The notes under the pieces were generated by a model. That model saw only the letters and a list, made by a program, of their open reading frames with translations, had not been told where the DNA came from and did no database searches. 64,000 bases of DNA from Pelovirga terrestris (lineage in GTDB: Bacteria; Desulfobacterota; Desulfuromonadia; Desulfuromonadales; Geopsychrobacteraceae): positions 62,001 to 126,000 of the forward strand of contig NZ_JACWUN010000001.1 of assembly GCF_014773365.1 (NCBI RefSeq). The letters run 5' to 3'. Shown piece by piece: positions 16,219 to 24,974 of the stretch (the stretch's first letter is position 1; each line of letters begins with the position of its first letter). Made by a program: the position numbers and the translations under genes.

Positions 16219-19197
16219 ATGATCTGGAAAATAATTGTCGGTCCCAAGGCCGGTGTCACCGATGCCCGCGGCAATCGGGTCCAAAAAGATATTTCCGAAC
16301 ATCTGGGGATTGAGCTGGAATCTGTGCGCACCCATGATGTCTACACCGTCGATGCGACGCTAACTGAGGCTGATATCGAACGAGCCGCTCAGGGCCCGTT
16401 CAGCGATCCGGTGATCCAGGATGTCGCCGTCAATCAGCCGTTGACCAATGACTATGACATGCTCATCGAGGTCGGATTTCGTCCCGGGGTCACCGATAAT
16501 ACCGGACGTACAGCCAAGGAAGCGATCCAGTATCTGGTTGATCGACCATTTTCCTCGGAAGAGGGTGTTTATACTTCTACCCAATATCTGTTCAAGGGGT
16601 TGCACGACAAGATAATCGCCGAACAGATCGCAGCTGATCTGCTCGCTAACGGCCTGATTCAGCGCTGGACCATTCTGGCTAAAGGGGAGAGTGAGCCGCC
16701 TGTCGATGCCGCCGCTATCCCCCGGGTTGTTGGTCGGGTATCCGCCGAGGTGCGCCGGATTGACCTGAATGTCAGTGATGATGCATTGCTGCAGATCAGC
16801 CGTGACGGCATGCTCGCCCTGACCCTGGAGGAGATGCACACCATTCGTGATCATTTTGCTGATCCGCAGGTGATTGCGCAGCGCCGGCAATGTGGACTGG
16901 CGGCCCAGGTCACCGATGTGGAACTGGAGGCCCTGGCCCAGACCTGGAGTGAGCACTGCAAACATAAGATTTTTTCCGCCCGGGTTTTTTATGAGGATGA
17001 TCAGGGCAAGCAGGAGCAGATCGATTCCCTGTTTAAAACCTTTATCGTCGGGGCGACGCGCGAGGTACGCAAAAACCTCGGAGAGAAGGACTTCTGCCTG
17101 TCGGTTTTTAAAGACAATGCCGGGGTCATCGAATTTAATGACGACTGGAGCCTGGTGTTCAAGGTCGAAACCCACAACTCCCCCAGCGCGCTTGATCCTT
17201 ACGGCGGCGCCCTGACCGGTATTGTCGGCGTCAATCGTGACGGCATGGGAACCGGCATGGGAGCTCGTTTGATCTTCAATACCGATGTCTTCTGTTTTGC
17301 TTCCCCCTTTTATGATCAACCGTTGCCTCCGCGTTTGCTGCATCCGCGGCGCATTTTTGAAGGGGTGGTCGAAGGGGTCGAACACGGCGGCAACAAGAGC
17401 GGCATCCCTACCATTAATGGCTCGATCCAGTTTGATGAGCGCTTTGCCGGCAAGCCGCTGGTCTATTGTGGCACCGCCGCGCTCATGCCGCGCCTGCTTC
17501 ATGGCCAACCCTGCCATGAGAAAAAAGTCCATGTCGGCGATCATATCGTCATGACCGGTGGCCGGATCGGCAAGGACGGGATTCACGGTGCCACCTTCTC
17601 ATCGGAGGAGCTACACGCAGGCTCGCCGGTCACCGCGGTGCAGATCGGCGACCCCATCACCCAGCGCAAGATGTTTGATTTTCTGCTGCTGGCGCGTGAT
17701 CGCGGTCTTTACCATTCAATAACGGATAACGGAGCGGGTGGCTTATCTTCATCCGTCGGTGAAATGGCTGAAGATACCGGTGGTTTTGAGCTGCACCTGG
17801 ATCGCGCACCGCTTAAATATCAGGGGCTGCGGCCATGGGAGATCCTCATCTCCGAAGCGCAGGAGCGTATGACCCTGGCGGTGCCGGCGGACAATCTTGA
17901 CGCGTTCATTGCGCTCGCCACAGAGATGGATGTCGAGGCAACCGACCTTGGGGTATTTACCGACAGTGGTTATTTTCACTGCCTCTACCAGGGGCGCACG
18001 GTCTGTTGTCTGGCGATGGATTTTATCCATGCCGGGCTGCCGCAGATGCAGCTTCCCGCCAAGTGGACTCCACCGCCGCTGAGCGAGCCGGTTATTGCCG
18101 CAGCGCCGGATTACAGCCTAATGCTGGAACAACTGCTCGGGCGATTGAATATCTGTTCCAAGGAATCGGTCGTGCGTCGTTATGATCATGAGGTGCAAGC
18201 CGGGACGGTCGTCAAACCGTTGACCGGTGTGGCTAACGATGGTCCGTCGGATGCCGCCGTTTTTCGTCCGCTGCTCGATAGTTTCGAAGGGGTGGTGGTC
18301 GCTCACGGCATCTGCCCCTCCTACAGCGATATCGACACCTACCACATGATGGCCTGCGCCATCGACGAAGGATTACGCAACTATGTGGCGACCGGCGGAA
18401 ATATCGAACATGTGGCCGGGTTGGACAACTTCTGCTGGTGCGATCCGGTCTTGAGTGAAAAAACCCCCGATGGTCCTTACAAGGCGGCCCAGCTGGTGCG
18501 GGCCAATCAGGCTCTCTACGACTATTGTGTTGCCTTCGGTGTGCCGTTGATCTCCGGCAAGGATTCGATGAAGAACGATTACCAAATCGGCGACCGCAAG
18601 ATCTCGATTCCCCCGACGGTGCTGTTTTCCGTCATCGGAAAGATCGCTGATGTGCGTCAGGCCGTCACCATGGATGTAAAAAAGCCGGGCGATCTGGTCT
18701 ACCTGCTGGGGCGCACCGAGGATGAACTGGGCGGCTCGGAATATTACGCCCAATTGGGGCATCTGGGTGCTAACGTCCCCAAAGTCGATGCAACAGTGGC
18801 ACTGCAACGGTATCGCACGCTGAATAGGGCCCAGCAACAGGGGCTGGTCGCGTCCTGTCATGACCTTTCTGATGGCGGGCTGGCTGTCGCATTAGCGGAA
18901 TCGGCCTTTGCCGGTGGCTTCGGTATCGATATCGACCTGACTCGGGTCGATGCGCCGTCGGGTTTGCGGGGCGATCAACTGCTGTTTTCCGAATCTCAGA
19001 GCCGCTTGCTGGTGACGGTTCATCCACACCATCAAAAAACATTTGAGGGGTTGTTCCAGGGGCAGAGCTGTGCGTTGATCGGCAGGGTGGTTGAACCACC
19101 TGAACTGAACGTATATGCCGGTGGCGACGATGTTCTGATTCAGGCACCGCTGGATCGTTTGAAGAATGCCTGGCAGGCAACCCTGAAGGAGATGTGA
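16219..19197 (+). CDS. purL: Phosphoribosylformylglycinamidine synthase, long PurL with two PurS-like repeats
   Basis: 992 residues, about 250 more than B. subtilis PurL. Residues 1-75 (VGPKAGVTDARGNRVQKDI ...) and 80-160 (VGFRPGVTDNTGRTAKEAI ...) are two related PurS-like units, followed by the synthetase core: HCKHKIFSARV, ETHNSPSALDPYGGALTG, DNGAGGLSSSVGEMAEDTGG and a second AIRS-like half (CHDLSDGGLAVALAESAF). It converts FGAR, ATP and ammonia to FGAM in purine synthesis; ammonia comes from PurQ, whose gene starts one base after this stop codon. The built-in repeats explain the lack of a separate purS. Shine-Dalgarno sequence CGGAG. Confidence 0.93.
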   Translation: MIWKIIVGPKAGVTDARGNRVQKDISEHLGIELESVRTHDVYTVDATLTEADIERAAQGPFSDPVIQDVAVNQPLTNDYDMLIEVGFRPGVTDNTGRTAKEAIQYLVDRPFSSEEGVYTSTQYLFKGLHDKIIAEQIAADLLANGLIQRWTILAKGESEPPVDAAAIPRVVGRVSAEVRRIDLNVSDDALLQISRDGMLALTLEEMHTIRDHFADPQVIAQRRQCGLAAQVTDVELEALAQTWSEHCKHKIFSARVFYEDDQGKQEQIDSLFKTFIVGATREVRKNLGEKDFCLSVFKDNAGVIEFNDDWSLVFKVETHNSPSALDPYGGALTGIVGVNRDGMGTGMGARLIFNTDVFCFASPFYDQPLPPRLLHPRRIFEGVVEGVEHGGNKSGIPTINGSIQFDERFAGKPLVYCGTAALMPRLLHGQPCHEKKVHVGDHIVMTGGRIGKDGIHGATFSSEELHAGSPVTAVQIGDPITQRKMFDFLLLARDRGLYHSITDNGAGGLSSSVGEMAEDTGGFELHLDRAPLKYQGLRPWEILISEAQERMTLAVPADNLDAFIALATEMDVEATDLGVFTDSGYFHCLYQGRTVCCLAMDFIHAGLPQMQLPAKWTPPPLSEPVIAAAPDYSLMLEQLLGRLNICSKESVVRRYDHEVQAGTVVKPLTGVANDGPSDAAVFRPLLDSFEGVVVAHGICPSYSDIDTYHMMACAIDEGLRNYVATGGNIEHVAGLDNFCWCDPVLSEKTPDGPYKAAQLVRANQALYDYCVAFGVPLISGKDSMKNDYQIGDRKISIPPTVLFSVIGKIADVRQAVTMDVKKPGDLVYLLGRTEDELGGSEYYAQLGHLGANVPKVDATVALQRYRTLNRAQQQGLVASCHDLSDGGLAVALAESAFAGGFGIDIDLTRVDAPSGLRGDQLLFSESQSRLLVTVHPHHQKTFEGLFQGQSCALIGRVVEPPELNVYAGGDDVLIQAPLDRLKNAWQATLKEM

Positions 19198-19198
19198 T

Positions 19199-20017
19199 AT
19201 GACGGCAAGGGTCAAGGCAATTGTACTATCCGGCAATGGCACCAACTGTGAACGGGAGGTAGCCCACGCCTGTCAACTGGCCGGCGCGGATGCCGATATC
19301 GTTCACATTTCGGCCTTGTTGGCCGGTCGCGTACGACTCGATGATTATCACTTTCTCAACCTCGCCGGTGGATTTCTTGATGGTGATGACTTAGGCAGTG
19401 CCAAGGCCGGTGCCAATCGTTTAATCCATGCCCGGGTGGCCGGGCGTCAGGATTCGCTGGCTGATGATCTGCGCCGTTTTATTGCCGCCGGCAAGCTGGT
19501 GATGGGCGTCTGTAACGGCTTTCAGTTGCTGGTCAAGATGGGGCTGTTGCCATCCTTTGATGGCGATTTCCGCCAGAATTGTACCCTGACCTTCAATGAT
19601 CGCGGACGTTTTGAGAATCGCTGGAGCCGGCTGCAGGTCAACGGCAGTTCTCCTTGCGTCTATACCAAAGGAATGGCCGACATCTACCTGCCGGTGCGCC
19701 ACGGGGAAGGGAAATTTGTGACCGACTCGCCGGCAACACTGGCGCGCCTGGAACAGGAAGATCTGATTGTTGTCCGTTACGCCGATGTGCAGGGTCGGCC
19801 CACACAGGATTACCCCGACAACCCGAACGGCAGTGTGGCTGCGATCGCCGGTATTTGTGACCCGTCAGGGCGGATTTTCGGTCTGATGCCGCACCCGGAA
19901 GCCTATGTGCATCGTACCCACCATCCGCGCTGGACCCGGGAAGACTTGCCGGAAGAGGGGATGGGTCTCCAGTTGTATCGCAATGCAGTCGACTTTATTG
20001 CTGCCGAGCTGCTCTGA
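19199..20017 (+). CDS. purQ: Phosphoribosylformylglycinamidine synthase glutaminase subunit
   Basis: 272 residues, a class I glutamine amidotransferase. The nucleophile elbow is GVCNGFQLLVKMGLLP, and the His/Glu pair is in MPHPEAYVHRTHHP. The N-terminus (VLSGNGTNCEREVAHACQLAGAD) is typical. It is longer than the 227-residue Bacillus protein but matches the form that goes with long PurL. It starts one base after the purL stop (TGATATG), so the two subunits are probably made in equal amounts. Confidence 0.94.
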   Translation: MTARVKAIVLSGNGTNCEREVAHACQLAGADADIVHISALLAGRVRLDDYHFLNLAGGFLDGDDLGSAKAGANRLIHARVAGRQDSLADDLRRFIAAGKLVMGVCNGFQLLVKMGLLPSFDGDFRQNCTLTFNDRGRFENRWSRLQVNGSSPCVYTKGMADIYLPVRHGEGKFVTDSPATLARLEQEDLIVVRYADVQGRPTQDYPDNPNGSVAAIAGICDPSGRIFGLMPHPEAYVHRTHHPRWTREDLPEEGMGLQLYRNAVDFIAAELL

Positions 20018-20049
20018 ATCGAATCCTTTTAAGGGAGTATTAACGTCCT

Positions 20050-21459
20050 ATGTTTGACAAGTTTCACGATGAATGCGGCGTTTTCGGTATTTTCGGCCAT
20101 CCGGAAGCCGCCAATCTGACCTATCTCGGACTTTACGCCCTGCAACATCGGGGACAGGAAGGGTGCGGTATTGTCGCTTCCGACGGTCTGCACTTAAAGG
20201 CGCATCTGGGCATGGGACTGGTTGCCGATGTCTTTCGCCGCGATGATATCTTTGAGCGTCTGCCGGGCAGCTCTGCCATCGGCCATGTACGCTATTCAAC
20301 CGCCGGCGGTAACGACATGAAAAATGTTCAACCGATTGTGGTGGATTACTCACGTGGCAGCATCGCCGTAGCCCATAACGGCAACCTGGTTAATGCCCAG
20401 GAAGTGCGCAACGCCCTCGAGAAAAGCGGTTCAATTTTTTCGACTACGTCGGATACGGAAACCATCATCCACCTGCTGGCCCGTTCCCAGTCCGATTCCC
20501 TGGTGGAGCGGTTATGTGAAGCGCTGATGCAGGTCAAGGGTGCTTACAGTTTAGCCATTCTGACCGAAACCAGAATGATTGCCGTGCGCGATCCGAATGG
20601 CTTTCGCCCGTTAAGCCTGGGTACATTGGATGGCGCCTTCGTTGTTTCCTCCGAATCCTGTGCTTTTGACCTGATTGAAGCGGAATATATCCGTGAGGTT
20701 GAACCGGGCGAGGTGATTGTTATTGATAAAAACGGTATGCAATCGTATTTTCCTTTCCCCAAGGAGACTCGTAACACCCCTTGTATCTTCGAGTATATCT
20801 ACTTTTCCCGCCCGGATAGCCGGATTTTCAACCGCATGGTCTATCCGGTGCGCAAGGAGTTCGGTCGCCAGCTGGCGCGCCAGTATCCGGTCGATGCCGA
20901 CCTGGTGATGGCGGTGCCGGATTCGGGTATGGCAGCCGCTTTGGGGTATGCCGAGGAGGCAGGAATACCTTTTGAGCTGGGATTGATTCGCAATCACTAT
21001 GTCGGGCGGACCTTTATCGAACCCCAGCAATCGATCCGCCATTTCGGGGTCAAGTTGAAGCTCAATCCCATCCGTGAAGTGATTGAAGGTAAGCGCGTTA
21101 TTGTTGTGGACGATTCGATCGTCAGGGGGACCACGTCCCGGAAAATCGTCAAGATGATACGTAACGCCGGTGCCAAAGAGGTTCATGTCCGTATTTCCAG
21201 TCCGCCCACCAGCTACCCCTGTTTTTATGGTATTGATACCCCGTCGCGCAAAGAGCTGATCTCCGCCTCCCATACCATTGAAGAAATTGCCCGCTATATC
21301 ACCGCCGATTCCCTCTGTTATTTGAATCTTGATGGCCTGCATGCGGCGCTGGCGCAGTTTGGCGATCACAAAATTGATTTCTGCGAAGCTTGTTTCAGCG
21401 GCAATTATCCGGTTAAGTTTCCGCGTCTGAGAGAATCAAATCAGTTGGGCCTATTCTGA
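20050..21459 (+). CDS. purF: Amidophosphoribosyltransferase (iron-sulfur type)
   Basis: 469 residues. The start MFDKFHDECGVFGIFG shows a short propeptide ahead of the nucleophile Cys9, which becomes N-terminal after cleavage. The PRPP-binding loop is VIVVDDSIVRGTTSRK. Four cysteines (NTPCIFEY, SYPCFYGID and DFCEACFSG) match those that hold the [4Fe-4S] cluster in the B. subtilis-type enzyme, so this is the oxygen-sensitive class, as expected in an anaerobe. It makes phosphoribosylamine, the first step of purine synthesis, and follows purQ in the same operon. Confidence 0.96.
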   Translation: MFDKFHDECGVFGIFGHPEAANLTYLGLYALQHRGQEGCGIVASDGLHLKAHLGMGLVADVFRRDDIFERLPGSSAIGHVRYSTAGGNDMKNVQPIVVDYSRGSIAVAHNGNLVNAQEVRNALEKSGSIFSTTSDTETIIHLLARSQSDSLVERLCEALMQVKGAYSLAILTETRMIAVRDPNGFRPLSLGTLDGAFVVSSESCAFDLIEAEYIREVEPGEVIVIDKNGMQSYFPFPKETRNTPCIFEYIYFSRPDSRIFNRMVYPVRKEFGRQLARQYPVDADLVMAVPDSGMAAALGYAEEAGIPFELGLIRNHYVGRTFIEPQQSIRHFGVKLKLNPIREVIEGKRVIVVDDSIVRGTTSRKIVKMIRNAGAKEVHVRISSPPTSYPCFYGIDTPSRKELISASHTIEEIARYITADSLCYLNLDGLHAALAQFGDHKIDFCEACFSGNYPVKFPRLRESNQLGLF

Positions 21460-21512
21460 TATTAAACAGTAGGTTGAAATATGGTAGTTCATCTAGTTTC
21501 GAGGAGAAGGCA

Positions 21513-22067
21513 ATGAGTGTTAAAGAGGAATTAAAGGCAATAATTCGTGAATTGTCCTATGAGGAACGTGAAGTCACCCTGGTCTCGGGGCGCAAAAGTA
21601 ATTTTTATTTTGATGGTAAACAAACCACCCTGCATGCCCGTGGCGGCCTGTTGGTTGGCAAGGCTTTCTGGGAAGAGGTCAAGGCTTTTGCTGGCCAGAT
21701 CGATGGCGTCGGCGGTTTGACCATGGGCGCTGACCCCATCGCCACAGCAACATCCATTGCCGCTGGTCTGGAAGGTACACCGGTACATGCCTTTATTATC
21801 CGTAAAGAGCCCAAAGGACATGGTACCGGTCAATGGCTGGAAGGGCGCAAAAACCTTCCCCCCGGTTCCCGCGTTGTGATTGTTGAAGATGTCACTACCA
21901 CCGGTGGTTCCTCATTAAAAGCAGTGGAACGTGCCCAGGAAGAGGGTTTGGTGGTTGCCGGCATCGTCACCCTGGTCGATCGCGAGGAAGGAGCCCGCGA
22001 GATGATTGAAGGGGCAGGGCAGGTGTTGCGGGCCGTGTTTACTAAAACTGAGGTTGTAGGGAAATAG
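21513..22067 (+). CDS. pyrE: Orotate phosphoribosyltransferase
   Basis: 184 residues from the ATG at 21513, which follows GAGGAGAAGG; a longer in-frame start at 21474 is not needed. SGRKSNFYFDGKQTT and the PRPP loop VVIVEDVTTTGGSS identify the enzyme, which joins orotate and PRPP to make OMP. It is the fourth gene of the purL-purQ-purF-pyrE run, so pyrimidine and purine synthesis are linked here. The stop TAG (22065-22067) is the first three bases of a heptad palindrome. Confidence 0.93.
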   Translation: MSVKEELKAIIRELSYEEREVTLVSGRKSNFYFDGKQTTLHARGGLLVGKAFWEEVKAFAGQIDGVGGLTMGADPIATATSIAAGLEGTPVHAFIIRKEPKGHGTGQWLEGRKNLPPGSRVVIVEDVTTTGGSSLKAVERAQEEGLVVAGIVTLVDREEGAREMIEGAGQVLRAVFTKTEVVGK

Positions 22068-22132
22068 GTAGTGGGGAGTGGGGAGTGGGGAGTGGATTTT
22101 CCTACTCCCTACTCCCTACTACCCACTACCTA
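22065..22132. repeat. Heptad repeat palindrome shared by two convergent stop codons
   Basis: The left arm TAGGTAGTGGGGAGTGGGG faces the right arm CCCTACTACCCACTACCTA across ATTTTCC. The outer TAG on each strand is the stop codon of the gene that enters it: pyrE on the + strand and the small FL-domain gene on the - strand. It is the same family as 11840-11986. A hairpin could form in either transcript, so it may act as a two-way terminator, though without a T-run. Confidence 0.9.
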
Positions 22133-22339
22133 TCCCTCATCCGGTATTTTATAGATGTCGAGTACGCCGGTGAGGTTTTTTAAACGCTCACGATCGATGC
22201 GGCGGGTGTCGCCAACGACGCCGAGGATGATGCGGTCGACGCCCGTTGATTGATGAAAATCACAATCCTGTTCCACCAGAAATTCCTTCACCTGCTCAAC
22301 TTCCTCTTCTGTTGCATGTTTCTTCATGATAACCAGCAT
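22130..22339 (-). CDS. Free ferredoxin-like domain of DAHP synthase type
   Basis: 69 residues. The sequence (MLVIMKKHATEEEVEQV, GVDRIILGVVGD, then RIDRERLKNLTGVLDI) matches the N-terminal ferredoxin-like (FL) regulatory domain of type I-beta DAHP synthases such as that of Thermotoga, but there is no catalytic domain: the frame ends at a TAG. It starts two bases after the chorismate mutase stop, so it is co-translated with that gene. In full-length enzymes this domain binds Tyr/Phe and closes the active site. Here it may act in trans on a DAHP synthase or on the mutase. A truncated relic is the alternative, but its clean start and coupling argue against decay. Confidence 0.7.
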   Translation of the reverse strand: MLVIMKKHATEEEVEQVKEFLVEQDCDFHQSTGVDRIILGVVGDTRRIDRERLKNLTGVLDIYKIPDEG

Positions 22340-22341
22340 CT

Positions 22342-22617
22342 TTATTTGTTCCCTCTGGCATGAGTTCTTTCCAGGCTACGGCTTTCATCAATAACCCGTT
22401 CAAATAGTCTGACGATAGCAGCGTTATCGAGGGGGCCGGGGTTATTTTTGTGCATCCGTTCAAAAATCAGTTTTTCTCGCTTGGGGTCATAGATAGCAAG
22501 GTTCAGTTCTTTTTTTAGCTCACCAATCTGTACCGCCAGAGCAGCGCGTTCGTTAAATATTCGTAGTAACTGGTCGTCCAGTTGATTGATCCGTTTTCTT
22601 AGCTTGTCGATATCCAA
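22342..22617 (-). CDS. Chorismate mutase, AroQ type
   Basis: 91 residues, all-helical AroQ fold: MDIDKLRKRINQLDDQLL with the first catalytic Arg, FNERAALAVQIGELKK with the second Arg and Lys, DPKREKLIFERM, and a third helix FERVIDESRSLER. It converts chorismate to prephenate for Phe/Tyr synthesis. It is a single-domain enzyme without prephenate dehydratase or DAHP synthase fused to it. It follows nadB by 12 bases and is followed at once by the free FL domain. Confidence 0.9.
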   Translation of the reverse strand: MDIDKLRKRINQLDDQLLRIFNERAALAVQIGELKKELNLAIYDPKREKLIFERMHKNNPGPLDNAAIVRLFERVIDESRSLERTHARGNK

Positions 22618-22629
22618 GATCCATTTCCT

Positions 22630-24273
22630 TTATTTGTTTGCAGTAACGATCTGGCGTCTTGATTCTTTAATGGGCTGATTTAACCCTCTGATGACGGTGT
22701 CGTGGAGAAAGCGTTCATCATCTTTTTCCGGGTAATCGATGGTATAATGCAAGCCGCGACTTTCTTTGCGCATCAGCGCGCTTTGAACGATCAGCCGGGC
22801 CACGGTGGTGATGTTGCGCAACTCAATAAGGTCAGACGTCAGCAGAAAGTTCCAGTAGTATTCGTTGATTTCACGCTGGATCAATTTAATGCGATTCATG
22901 GCGCGTTGCAGGCGCTTGTCGGAACGGACAATGCCGACGTAGTTCCACATGCAGCGGCGGATTTCATCCCAGTTGTGGGCAACAATCACTTCTTCGTCGC
23001 TGTCGGTGGCATCACCCGAATCCCAGGCTGGAATGACTGCCGGCGGAGTTGGCGTTTGTTCAAGGCGCGACAGGCATATGGCGGCCGCCCGATCGGCAAA
23101 AACGACCCCTTCAAGCAGACTGTTGCTGGCCAGGCGGTTGGCGCCGTGCAGGCCGGTACAGGCCACTTCACCGATGGCAAACAAGTTGGTGATATTGGTC
23201 TCACCGTGGGCGTCTGACTGCAGGCCGCCACACAGGTAGTGAGCAGCGGGAACCACCGGAATCGGTTCGACCTTCATGTCGATACCGTAGCCCAGGCAGG
23301 TTTCATGGATCATTGGAAAATGGTCGATAATATATTCGGTGCTTTTGTGGGTAATGTCGAGGAAGACACAATCATCACCATGTTTTTTCATTTCGTTGTC
23401 GATGGCGCGGGCAACAATGTCGCGTGGCGCCAGGTCTTTAAGCGGATGGTAGTCTGCCATAAAGGCATAGCCGTCAGCGCGCCGCAGAATCGCCCCCTCA
23501 CCACGCACCGCTTCTGAAATGAGAAAGGATTTTGCATGAGGGTGATACAGGGTCGTCGGATGAAACTGCATGAATTCCATATTGGCAACGTGGGCTCCGG
23601 CGCGCCAGCCGATGGCGACGCCGTCACCGGTGGCGATATCCGGGTTGCAGGTGTAGAGGTAGACCTTGCCGGCACCGCCGGTGGCAAGAGCGGTAAAGCG
23701 CGCTTCGAAGGTGATGACCGTGTTTGAATTCTTGTCCAGCACGTAGGCACCGAGGCAATGATTTTTAGTGGAGCAGGCCAGACCGATTTTGGCCGAGGTG
23801 ATCAGGTCAACAGCTATGTGATGTTGGTAGAGGATGATATTGGGATGTCGCATGACCGCCTCGACCAGGGCCCGTTCGATTTCCCTTCCGGTGGAATCCT
23901 TGGCGTGGAGGATGCGGCGGAAGCTGTGGCCGCCTTCACGGGTCAGGTCGTATTGCTGGTTGTCGTTGCGGCTGAAGTTGACGCCCCAGTCGATCAGGGC
24001 CTGAATTGACTTTGGGCCGGAACTGATCACCAGATCGACGATATCGGGATGGGACAGATAGGAACCGGCGACGATAGTATCGCGGGCATGGTCGGCAAAG
24101 CTGTCTTCCGTCGAAAAAACCGAAGCGATCCCTCCCTGCGCCAACTGGGTAGCGGTTACATCGATATCGCGCTTGGTGACCAGCGCAACCGTGCCCCGGT
24201 CCGCGACCTTAAGGGCGTAGGTGAGTCCGGCTATGCCGGTGCCGATAACCAGAAAGTCGCTGACAATTTTCAT
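22630..24273 (-). CDS. nadB: L-aspartate oxidase
   Basis: 547 residues of the fumarate reductase/succinate dehydrogenase flavoprotein family. The FAD site is VIGTGIAGLTYALKVADRG, with the active-site stretch EGGHSFRRILHAKDSTG and the later GGLQSDAHGETNITNLFAIGE. It makes iminoaspartate for NAD synthesis; in anaerobes fumarate can serve as the electron acceptor. Length is normal. GGAGC precedes the ATG. First gene of a leftward run with chorismate mutase and the FL domain, an unusual partnership with no evident metabolic reason except shared transcription. Confidence 0.95.
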   Translation of the reverse strand: MKIVSDFLVIGTGIAGLTYALKVADRGTVALVTKRDIDVTATQLAQGGIASVFSTEDSFADHARDTIVAGSYLSHPDIVDLVISSGPKSIQALIDWGVNFSRNDNQQYDLTREGGHSFRRILHAKDSTGREIERALVEAVMRHPNIILYQHHIAVDLITSAKIGLACSTKNHCLGAYVLDKNSNTVITFEARFTALATGGAGKVYLYTCNPDIATGDGVAIGWRAGAHVANMEFMQFHPTTLYHPHAKSFLISEAVRGEGAILRRADGYAFMADYHPLKDLAPRDIVARAIDNEMKKHGDDCVFLDITHKSTEYIIDHFPMIHETCLGYGIDMKVEPIPVVPAAHYLCGGLQSDAHGETNITNLFAIGEVACTGLHGANRLASNSLLEGVVFADRAAAICLSRLEQTPTPPAVIPAWDSGDATDSDEEVIVAHNWDEIRRCMWNYVGIVRSDKRLQRAMNRIKLIQREINEYYWNFLLTSDLIELRNITTVARLIVQSALMRKESRGLHYTIDYPEKDDERFLHDTVIRGLNQPIKESRRQIVTANK

Positions 24274-24419
24274 ATGGGTAAGCTCCTTGGACTATCTATC
24301 CGGAGGGAATGCCGGCGTCATTATCCGGTTGCTAATTATCCTTGTCAACCTCAACTCTGGCGCAGCGGCTATGAAAAATGCAGCTTGACATGGAAACAGG
24401 GTAAAGTTATAAAAATTTC

Positions 24420-24974
24420 ATGATACTAAGGGCGTCCATCCTACTCCTGCTGTTCATCTTTTCTTCGCTTTGTGCTGATGCGGCGATCTACCGCTATGTC
24501 GATGAACAAGGCAAGGTTCATTACACCAATGTGCCGGATAGTGGCAAGTACCGTCTCTATCGTTCGGAGGGCGAAACCTTCCGCCTCGAAACCCTGGTTG
24601 GTCATTACGCCCAACGTTTTCAGCTTGAACCTTTCCTGTTGATGGCCGTCATCAAGGTCGAAAGTAATTTTGATCCGCGGGTAGTGTCACGCAAAGGGGC
24701 CCAGGGACTGATGCAGTTGATGCCGGAGACTGCCCGTGAGGTCGGGGTCCGTAATCCCTTTGATCCTGCTGAGTCGATTTTTGGTGGTGCCATGTATCTG
24801 CGTAAAATGCTTGATACCTTTGATCATCTCGATCTTGCCCTGGCCGCCTATAATGCCGGTCCCGGGGCCGTCCGCAGATTTGGCGGAATTCCCCCCTATG
24901 AAGAAACCGTCAATTATGTTAAACGAGTCAGATACTATATGAACCATTATCAACTGAACGGCAACCAACGGTGA
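24420..24974 (+). CDS. Periplasmic lytic transglycosylase with DUF4124-like N-terminus
   Basis: 184 residues. The N-terminal 21 are a signal peptide ending ADA. Then comes IYRYVDEQGKVHYTNVP, a DUF4124-like wall-associated motif. The SLT domain follows: the catalytic Glu in VIKVESNFDPRVVS, GAQGLMQLMPETA, and AAYNAGPGAVRRFGG. It cleaves the MurNAc-GlcNAc bond in peptidoglycan, leaving anhydro ends. Its stop overlaps the pgsA start (GTGA), so the two are co-translated. Confidence 0.92.
   Translation: MILRASILLLLFIFSSLCADAAIYRYVDEQGKVHYTNVPDSGKYRLYRSEGETFRLETLVGHYAQRFQLEPFLLMAVIKVESNFDPRVVSRKGAQGLMQLMPETAREVGVRNPFDPAESIFGGAMYLRKMLDTFDHLDLALAAYNAGPGAVRRFGGIPPYEETVNYVKRVRYYMNHYQLNGNQR

Noticed and set aside
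16360-17586. 408-residue frame on the - strand within purL
   Set aside because: It lies wholly opposite the well-supported purL frame and has no family motifs, so it is a by-product of codon bias.
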